From: Colias croceus
Lineage: Eukaryota; Arthropoda; Insecta; Lepidoptera; Pieridae
Length of the DNA: 64,000 nt
Assembly: GCF_905220415.1 (NCBI RefSeq)
Contig: NC_059544.1
Span: forward strand, 8,682,501-8,746,500
Direction of reading: 5' to 3'
Position numbers and translations under genes: made by a program. The notes below the pieces were generated by a model, which searched no databases, was not told the DNA's origin, and was given only the letters and a program-made list of their open reading frames with translations. Below, piece by piece: positions 58,101 to 64,000 of the stretch (positions are counted from its first letter, which is position 1; each line of letters begins with the position of its first letter).

Positions 58101-61100
58101 TACTGGACGACGAAGCGTGGGACGACCACCCACAAGATGGACAGACGACCTGGTCCGAGTGGCAGGGAGCCGCTGGATGCAGGCCGCCGGTGACCGGTCG
58201 TGGTGGAAAACCCTGAGGGAGGCCTTTGTCCAGCAGTGGACGTCCCACGGCTGAAACGACGACGACTGCTTTATCATTAGTTTATTCACTATCTAAAGAC
58301 CTGGATGGTTAAAGATCACCTCAATCTATCGTCTAATTTACTCACCCAGTCCCGATATTGTTGTATAAGGCATCGTTTAAACAGCACCCCAAATTTGTGA
58401 ATCTCTTGCGGTTGTTTGACGATGATGGACATTTTTCCACATGCAAAAGTCGGGGATTCTTCTTCAATCTGCTGAACTACTTTTTCTAACTTTTGATCTC
58501 TTGTACACCTCGCTGCGAGGAGTTCGTTGAAATTACCGTATTCTCCGTTTGCTATTTCTAATACTGAAACAAATGGTTAATTGTTTTTAATCTACGAGAT
58601 TGTAGGAGACTTCTGTTTTATTTTGTTCTGGATTTTAGTATCAATTTATCATCTCAAGTGCTTTGTTGACAAAATATTTTAATAAGTGTGTAGGTAAATA
58701 CTTATTAATTTCAGTAGATGTTTGGGTTTGGTGTGGGTGTTTGACTCATTTTTTCGGTAAATTCATTTTCAATGTTTTGCTTGATTTGAACATTTTTATT
58801 TGTTGAATTTTTTTTTGTAGAGTCGTCTACAGAGTTTTCTGCAGTCGATAATTGTTATGTTCTTTAGAATTTTCAATATGTAGTATGTACCTACTGAAAT
58901 ATAACGTTTCTTTTGATAGTACATGTGGTATTAGGTACTTGCGGTTCTTTATAACTTTTGCCTTGACATTATGGAAAAAATGTATTTACATTTAACGAGT
59001 GTTTTACATTTTTAATACCAGTATGTGTATTTTTCTACTATTTTGCGTTGTTTTCCTTGTTGGACTCCATATTCAGTGCCTGTTTCATTCGTGCAAAAAT
59101 ATATTATTATATTAAATTACATTACATAAATGCGTAATAAATAATAATTAATTATTTTTATGAAATTCATAATATTTTTTATAATATGTTTTTGGAGGAA
59201 TGCAATGCTCCGCACTCCGCTTATTAAAACGTTTGCAAAAAATAATGAATCTTTCAGTTTTTTGACCTACAAAAAATCAGAAATCAGAATTTATAAGATT
59301 AAAGTTAAAATTTAGGTAAATTAAATAATTAACTTACTATAATCAGCGGGATTGTGATAAACTGGACAATTAAAGCCCATGGTAGATAAATATGGTACGG
59401 TGTTGTCACTGGGGCCATCGTAAATGCACATTCCTTCTGCTAAAATATAAACCTGTAGATAAAAATTGTACTTAATTAAAATAAAATATAGCTAACTATA
59501 TAGCTTTAAAGATAAATTGATTTACAAAAAATTAAGTTTAATGTTTGGTAAAGTATAGAAAGTTCATAACAGACGTTTGAATGAAAAATAAAACGGCCAA
59601 GTGCGAGTCAGAATTGCGAACCGAGGGCTCCGAACAATGCGTTCCTGAAAATTATACGTTTGATTTTTTCACAGCATCAATAAGAATGGAAGGAATATAG
59701 ACAGGAATATTCGATATAAATTTCAGCTTGATAAATCCACGCGTTCCTGAGAAAAAGTGTTGACAGACAGACAGACGGACAACATCATAATCCTATTAGG
59801 GTTCCGATTTTCCCTTTTGAGGTTCGTAAACCTAAAAATGAAGAATAGCTACTGAAAAAATATCTGAAATTGAGCAATTCCACTTCATGCTCTGGACAGT
59901 TTTGTATGTTATATGAATGATGATAATAAGGTAATAGTGAAATAAACACTTTATATTACGCTCATGCTACGCAGATTTAATCATTTGCTGTCATGATGTA
60001 GTTATTAGTTTTTTTATGATTATTAGTCAGCGGTAATTTGTCACTTCACCTGGCTTATTATTTATGACCACGATACAATAGAAGAAAATTACTACGCGAG
60101 TAAATCGTATGTAAATGCCGGTAAGGGGTTTTTTTTATTAGATGCGAGAAATGGATAGGTATTATTTCTTAAGATATTACGTACCTACCTACTTAAGAAA
60201 AATCGTCGGATTTACTTCAAATTTTGCATAAATATTACTAACATGTACCTACCTAGATTCAATATAGAGGATTTAATATATACGCTAAGGAGCGGAGAAA
60301 TTCGGGTTTCCGCGGGGCACAGCTAGTAATAAACAATTATAAGTAGGTACGTAATGATATATAGAAAAATGTGGTTTGATTTAAAAGTGTTTTAGGACAT
60401 AATATCAAACAGATATTGATATCATATCTGTCGGCGCAACGACAATAAACGACTACCGTCAAACTACTAAATAATTATAACTAGCTAAAGTTTACTTAAA
60501 TCTTTTTAAATAAGTGGTTAAATTAACGAAATAATTAATGTTTGTTAAAAATGATAAAAATTCATTGCAAAAATTAGAGTGGCAACACTCTCAAACTAAT
60601 TCTTGTGAGTCATGGTTTAATTTAAATACGAGCGTCCGACGGCACAGAGCACATTCACGCGCCGGCCGTTGGAGCGTTCGGAGCTCTCTCTATAATTACG
60701 ACGTGGAATAAAAGGGCAGTAAAAATACCTACAGGCGTTCTACTTCGAGTATGAGCGCCTGCCCTGATGATGGTGACGTCAGAATTGCTGACGTCACCTT
60801 TTAAAAATAGCCTTCGGGCCTTTTTCTTCCGTCATCAGAAGTTGGATAGAATTCAAGCTCACTCTTTTTAAATTTTAAACGTTTACGTAGTTTTGTAACG
60901 GCATACTGGCGTTTGTGTTTTTCTCGTGCGTTGTGTAAAGTAAAAGTTTGTTACGTGGATTATTGTAACGGGAGTGTGGTTCATCGAAGGAATTGTGCGT
61001 GCTATCTGCGCCTCTCTTTGTGATAAGCATAAATCTACGAGAACCTCCGAGAAATCTACGAGAACCTTCGAGAATCTGCCTATGTCACAAATGAGTAGGT

Positions 61101-63855
61101 GTTGGTCGCATGATACGCGAACGGACTGCTTCTGTCATGTCGAGTGTTTAGTGTTATGTAAGGTCAGTGTGGCCGAAGCAGTGTGTTTTTGAAATCCCGA
61201 GATGAACTACCGTAGTATTGTAATACGAGAAAAGGCGTACGAGGACGTACGATTGTCAATATGGCCGTGTTAGACGTAACTTTGGTTTAGTATTTTGTGG
61301 ATGAATAGTTGTCATTATTTCATGTCAGAACATGATTAGCTTCTTAGATTAAATAATGTGAGTACAAAAAACTGATTTCTTAATAAAACAGTTAAAATCT
61401 ACGAGAACCTTCGAGAACCTCCGAGAATCTACGAGAACCTTCGAGAACCTTCGAGAACCTCCGAGAATCTACGAGACCCTCCGAGAAATCTATGAGAACC
61501 AACCTCCGAGAAATCTACGAGAACCTTCGAGACTCTCCGAGAACCGACAAAAAACATGCCAAGATTATAACTTGACATTGTTACAGACTTTTACAACGAG
61601 GCTGGTGCAGAGCGCGCACCGCCTGTCAGTATGGCCGTGTCGGCGCAACGACAATAAACGACTACCGTCAAACTACTAAATAATTATAACTAGCTAAAGT
61701 TTACTTAAATCTTTTTAAATAAGTGGTTAAATTAACGAAATAATTAATGTTTGTTAAAAATGATAAAAATTCATTGCAAAAATTAGAGTGGCAACACTCT
61801 CAAACTAATTCTTGTGAGTCATGGTTTAATTTAAATACGAGCGTCCGACGGCACAGAGCACATTCACGCGCCGGCCGTTGGAGCGTTCGGAGCTCTCTCT
61901 ATAATTACGACGTGGAATAAAAGGGCAGTAAAAATACCTACAGGCGTTCTACTTCGAGTATGAGCGCCTGCCCTGATGATGGTGACGTCAGAATTGCTGA
62001 CGTCACTCTTTTTAAAAATGGCCTTGGGCCTCTTCTTCCGTCATATCAATTAAATTTACCATTTAGCGAAGACCTGGCAAATATATCTATAGTTTGTTGT
62101 AAAAGGAAGAAACTGCGACCTCAAACATATTTATCGGAATGTAGGTATTTACATATCAAACAATAATACTTGTATTCGATAGAGATATTTTCTATCAATT
62201 AGTTTAGTTACAATTATTTTTTCTTGGAAACTATGACACATTCCATTTAAAAATTTTCCTACCAGAGTGAATATTCTTGGTATAGAACTTACCTACTTTT
62301 GCTATTCCTATACTAATATTTTAATTTTATTGGTTAGCATTGTTTATTTTTTACACTGACGTTTGTCTCGTAAATCATGAGACCTTTAGACCTTAGCTTT
62401 AGACCAATTCGCAATGTCATGTCCCTCTTAAGGTCATCCAACTTAATTTACAGTAACTACGTCAGATAGCATATCTATTATCTAGATGTTCGTTAAATCA
62501 CTGTATAATATAATTAGGCTACAAACTTGAATAATAAAATTTTGCAAAACTCAAACGTTTTATGAGCATTTATCATTTTACTGCATGCCGTATAAAAAGC
62601 TTACTACGTAAAAAGCGACTTGTTATTTCTCAACCAACTCCAAAAAAAATCTCCATTTGATTTAAAAATTTTATTTTATTTTTTTGCGTTTGTAACCTCA
62701 GAATTTTCGATCGCGAGTCAGATTTGGATAATTATTCTTTGTTTTCTTGAAAGCTAGAACCCCCTCCGTGGTCTGATTTAATTTTTTTTTAATTCCTACT
62801 TGAAGATGGTTATTTATTTTGTAGCATATTACCTGATCGAACATTTTGTAGATAAGTGCGGTGGGTTGATGAATCGTGCATATTATTGTTCTGCCACCGC
62901 GGGCTAGATCCTGCAACATGCTCATACATTGGCTTGTGGTTAGACTGTCCAGGCCGCTAAAACAAAAAATATGAAATTAAGTATGAGGTAGTAAATAAAA
63001 TTCAATAAAACACACCGAGTATAAGGCAAATAGTAATATAATTCTTGTTGTAGCATTTATAGAAGTGTTATTAGTAACAAGAAATTGATTTTATAGTCTT
63101 TTCATATTCATTCTTGTTTTATATTCTTTATAATCAAATTAATATTTTTTGGTGAACCATAAATGGTATTCGGTATTGAAGTAAAAACTTCCGTGCGAAA
63201 AATAATGTTTTTAGAATTAATAATATTAAAGCTTAATAAATTCAAAACGAGTTTTTCGGATCCGGAACTGACTTTTTTGCACATTGTGCAAACGCGTTAT
63301 ACATTCTGAAAAACCTCAATTAAAAAAATATATTATCTAAACACAAATGTTGATGTGTAAAATTTTGATTTTTAAGAAATTGATGTTGACGACATTGTTA
63401 AAAATAAAATTTCGTGTCCGCTTTGTGATATAGCAAGGGCATTTTCGAATCTCTGATCGACAATTATTGTAGGGCAAGTAAATAATCAGGGCAAATTTAA
63501 AGATCCTCATTTTTTTCCAGCTTTCCTTTACAGTTTGATTGTACTGAATTAATCCACATCACTCATGGAAATTATTTCATTATTGTTCACCAAAGCACTA
63601 CCTACATTATTTCTGCGCAGAATAGACCGTATGCTTTTGGTTTTGTTCCGTCTCGACTTACACTACTAGTAATGCTATTTCGAAAGTAAATAGGTACTCA
63701 GGCACTTACGTGGTAGGTTCATCGAGAAATACTACAGGTGGATTATCAATTAATTCCAAGGCGATTGACAATCTTTTCCTCTGACCGCCTGACAGGTTAC
63801 CGGCTCTTGTGTTCTCCGTGCCTGTCAAACCGAGCGTTTCTAACACGTCCACTAT
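52159..63855 (-). CDS. ABCG half-transporter, C-terminal 459 codons (5' end outside window)
   Basis: ABC subfamily G (White/ABCG1-4 type) membrane exporter of lipids or other small molecules; substrate unknown. Nine exons: 63710-63855, 62833-62956, 59338-59452, 58346-58563, 54981-55149, 54217-54317, 53806-53961, 52916-53124 and 52159-52300. All phases close. The visible nucleotide-binding part has the signature LSGGQRKRLS, Walker B VVFLDEPTT running into GLDS across a splice junction, and the switch His in CTIHQP. The linker includes P-A-D-Y and CLIQQYRDW before TM1. The membrane domain has about six hydrophobic segments and a late external loop with cysteines (L-H-C-P-D-D and M-Y-C-H-L). The Walker A exon lies right of the window. 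Large introns carry a LINE and an LTR element, both antisense to the gene. Confidence 0.92.
52540..52645 (-). repeat. Degenerate SINE fragment
   Basis: 'catcattatcatcgtcatca' followed by 'tactgctggggcata' resembles the tail and adjacent body of the 43,013 SINE, with a 'taggcataggcataggggct' short duplication. In an ABCG intron. Confidence 0.45.
53205..53462 (+). repeat. SINE/LINE 3' tail, type 3
   Basis: 'gtgccgcgcagtttttcctg', 'gggctatcttagac', 'gttcctgagatgagtgc' and 'aaactcttcagctttataat'. In the ABCG intron after exon 52916-53124 (genomic order). Confidence 0.6.
53727..53782. repeat. Perfect 22-bp-stem hairpin in ABCG intron
   Basis: Arms 53727-53748 and 53761-53782 are exact complements (contain 'ccaggatataactcctcc') around a 12-base loop. 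It lies only 24 bp from the exon that ends at 53806, on the donor side, in the downstream intron. Confidence 0.85.
55309..58264 (+). mobile_element. Near-complete RTE-type non-LTR retrotransposon (LINE)
   Basis: Bounded by a 10-bp direct repeat ACTGCTTTAT (55299-55308 and 58265-58274). The element starts 'tgctattccccctattgccc', carries a single long frame and ends shortly after the stop in ACGACGACG, a short simple-repeat tail as in RTE elements rather than poly(A). 2956 bp, antisense to ABCG, in the intron between its exons 54981-55149 and 58346-58563. Uninterrupted coding suggests recent insertion. Confidence 0.85.
55393..58254 (+). CDS. LINE endonuclease/reverse transcriptase ORF
   Basis: One protein with an N-terminal APE-type endonuclease (about first 230 aa: VTYNARTLR, SEVRRE with the catalytic Glu, VMGDFNAKLG, NEIDFIM, GSDHRMV) and then a reverse transcriptase (KAPGEDGI, YRPISLLSHVYKLFSR, QAGFRKGFST, AFVDYEKAFDSI, GVRQGDVISPKLF, LRFADDIVVMA). 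The C-terminal part is basic (GRPPTRWTDDL). The frame is open from 55249, but that ATG and the first 20 codons lie in host DNA left of the target-site duplication. The first ATG inside the element is 55393, giving 953 aa, and a non-ATG start upstream is possible. All catalytic motifs are present. Confidence 0.88.
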   Translation: MRSGYHSRRPLALVTYNARTLRTDEKIVELEEELSKLRWDVIRLSEVRREGEDTVTLTSGNLFFYREGDQQSQGGIGFIVHKSLVNNIVSIESVSSRVACLILRISQRYSLKVIQVYAPTLAHSDEEVEFMYEDISRAIHTSKTHFNVVMGDFNAKLGKRGDDELRVGQFGFGHRNPRGQRLADFLEKEGLFMMNSFFQKPTHRKWTWLSPDGKTKNEIDFIMTTKRQIFKDVSVIHRVKTGSDHRMVRGILNIDVKRERSRLMKSTLRPCHEQIQNTESFQLELQNRFDCLDSSVSVDDLNNRLVETIRAVGSHFKTRKVNPQKLLDHTLKLMADRRSMPLRTSEDAKSYRQLNRLISKSLRHDIRSFNASSIEEAIKRNQGSKVFARDMSIGQSRLTKLKTDRGVVVSAKSEVLGEVERFYRQLYTSVAKPVNSPAKDPRARLTRHFTEDIPDISLYEIRIALKQLKNNKAPGEDGITSELLRAGGKPILRMLQRLFNSALLEGTTPEAWSRSVVVLFFKKGDKTLLKNYRPISLLSHVYKLFSRVITNRLERRLDDFQPPEQAGFRKGFSTIDHIHTLRQIIQKTEEYNLPLCLAFVDYEKAFDSIETWAVLRSLQRCRIDYRYIEVLRSLYENATMSVRVQDQCTKAIPLQRGVRQGDVISPKLFTAALEDAFKLLEWKGLGININGEYISHLRFADDIVVMAESLEDLNTMLDDLYRVSQQVGLSMNMDKTKIMSNVHVVPTPVSVGNSILEVVDEYVYLGQTVQLGRSNFGKEVNRRIRLGWAAFGKLHNIFSSKIPQCLKTKVFEQCVLPVMTYGTETWSLTLGLVHKLSVAQRAMERAMLGVSLRDRIRNEEIRRRTGVTDIARRISTLKWQWAGHIARRTDGRWGRKVLEWRPRTGRRSVGRPPTRWTDDLVRVAGSRWMQAAGDRSWWKTLREAFVQQWTSHG
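59595..59836 (+). repeat. Dispersed repeat 'ggccaagtgcgagtc'
   Basis: Runs from 'ggccaagtgcgagtcagaat' through 'gacagacagacagacggaca' to 'tcctattagggttccgattt' and 'ttttgaggttcgtaaaccta', a layout I recognise from moth retroposon tails. Single copy in this window, in an ABCG intron. Confidence 0.6.
60265..60330 (-). repeat. Short SINE/LINE tail fragment
   Basis: 'gtttccgcggggcacagcta' is the complement of the usual 'tagctgtgccccgcgg' start of a type-3-like tail. Only about 65 bp remain. Confidence 0.45.
60429..60834 (+). repeat. Left LTR
   Basis: Starts TGTCGGCGCAACG and ends CTTCCGTCA. A possible promoter/poly(A) block 'tataattacgacgtggaata' (AATAAA) lies near 60,695-60,715. The element's two 'tgacgtca'-like words flank a short palindrome near 60,775-60,796. 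Confidence 0.85.
61395..61552 (+). repeat. Internal minisatellite of the LTR element, ~10-bp unit
   Basis: Units CGAGAACCTT, CGAGAACCTC and CGAGAATCTA alternate about 14 times. A shorter block of the same units is at 61,030-61,080. It does not hold one reading frame cleanly. Confidence 0.8.
61638..62043 (+). repeat. Right LTR
   Basis: By eye identical to the left LTR over the first ~365 bp. All differences lie in the last ~40 bp (for example 'cgtcactctttttaaaaatg' here, 'cgtcaccttttaaaaatag' there). Same length, 406 bp. Confidence 0.85.
62048..62832. other. ABCG intron sequence right of the LTR element
   Basis: AT-rich intron without recognisable repeats or exons. Confidence 0.5.
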
Positions 63856-64000
63856 CTGTAACAATTAATTGATTTTATTCATCTGTTTATTTGATACTAA
63901 CAACAATTTATGTACCTATTTCTATGTTTGTGTAAGAAAACTTTAAGAAGTAGTATAATGATTTGAAAGAACAGTGTAAGATTTCTTTGAGTTTTAAAAT

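Larger units (their letters stand above)
60429..62043 (+). mobile_element. Compact non-autonomous LTR retrotransposon
   Basis: Two 406-bp LTRs (60429-60834, 61638-62043), each TG...CA, are flanked by a 4-bp duplication TATC (60425-60428, 62044-62047). The internal part is only 803 bp without gag, protease, RT or integrase. The site just after the left LTR, TCAGAAGTTGGAT (60835-60847), resembles the complement of the 3' arm of a leucyl tRNA offset by a few bases, as I recall for mdg3/micropia-type Gypsy elements; this sets the + orientation. The internal part holds a CGAGAACCTT minisatellite. No clear polypurine tract is seen before the right LTR. Confidence 0.85.

Noticed and set aside
60974..61192. 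72-aa frame inside the LTR element as a gag remnant
   Set aside because: No capsid or zinc-knuckle motif; composition follows the minisatellite. The element has no recognisable coding sequence.
61395..61552. CGAGAACCTT tandem block as a centromeric or telomeric satellite
   Set aside because: It is only about 160 bp long and confined between two LTRs, so it is internal to a mobile element.

Overview
The window looks like nuclear DNA of a moth or butterfly (Lepidoptera). It is AT-rich, its genes have many short exons with GT-AG introns, and its proteins resemble insect orthologues. It is also full of repeat types that are familiar from lepidopteran genomes: a tRNA-derived SINE ending in a GATG-type tail, 3' tails of non-LTR retrotransposons, and fold-back elements beginning GCGTTAAAAACAACCGACTTC. 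No bacterial, organellar or CRISPR features were seen. All gene models were built by reading splice sites by eye and checking that the exon phases close.

Region 1 (1-24,340) holds five copies of a Tret1-like MFS sugar transporter gene. One is on the + strand at the left edge and four are on the - strand. The three-exon plan is conserved where it can be seen: a tiny first coding exon, a second exon of exactly 136 bp, and one large exon of about 1.3 kb that begins after a phase-1 intron inside an Ala codon. Copy 2 carries a frameshifting deletion of about 14 bp and is probably a pseudogene. The gaps between the copies are packed with fold-back and TA-flanked elements.

Region 2 (24,340-29,540) is gene-poor. 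It contains SINE/LINE tails, a long inverted repeat, a 272-bp element with an 8-bp target-site duplication that encodes the start of a THAP zinc finger (P-superfamily-like), and a TA-flanked MITE.

Region 3 (29,540-48,130) holds three complete housekeeping genes. They are Eaf (- strand, 8 coding exons, 393 aa, transcription elongation), a PIH1D1-like gene (+ strand, 5 exons, 298 aa, R2TP/HSP90 co-chaperone), and a DNAJC10/ERdj5-like gene (- strand, start codon split by an intron, 769 aa, ER oxidoreductase co-chaperone ending in RDEL). Eaf and PIH1D1 are divergent. PIH1D1 and DNAJC10 converge.

Region 4 (48,130-63,855) is a repeat-rich spacer followed by the C-terminal 459 codons of an ABCG half-transporter (- strand, 9 exons, 5' end beyond the window). 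One ABCG intron carries an apparently intact 2.96-kb RTE-type LINE with a 10-bp target-site duplication. Another carries a compact 1.6-kb LTR element (two 406-bp LTRs, TATC duplication, no coding capacity, internal CGAGAACCTT minisatellite). Both insertions are antisense to the host gene.

The genes do not form one pathway: this is ordinary eukaryotic synteny plus one gene-family array. The most novel material is mobile: the THAP-bearing mini-element, the compact LTR element, and the set of fold-back elements between the transporter copies.
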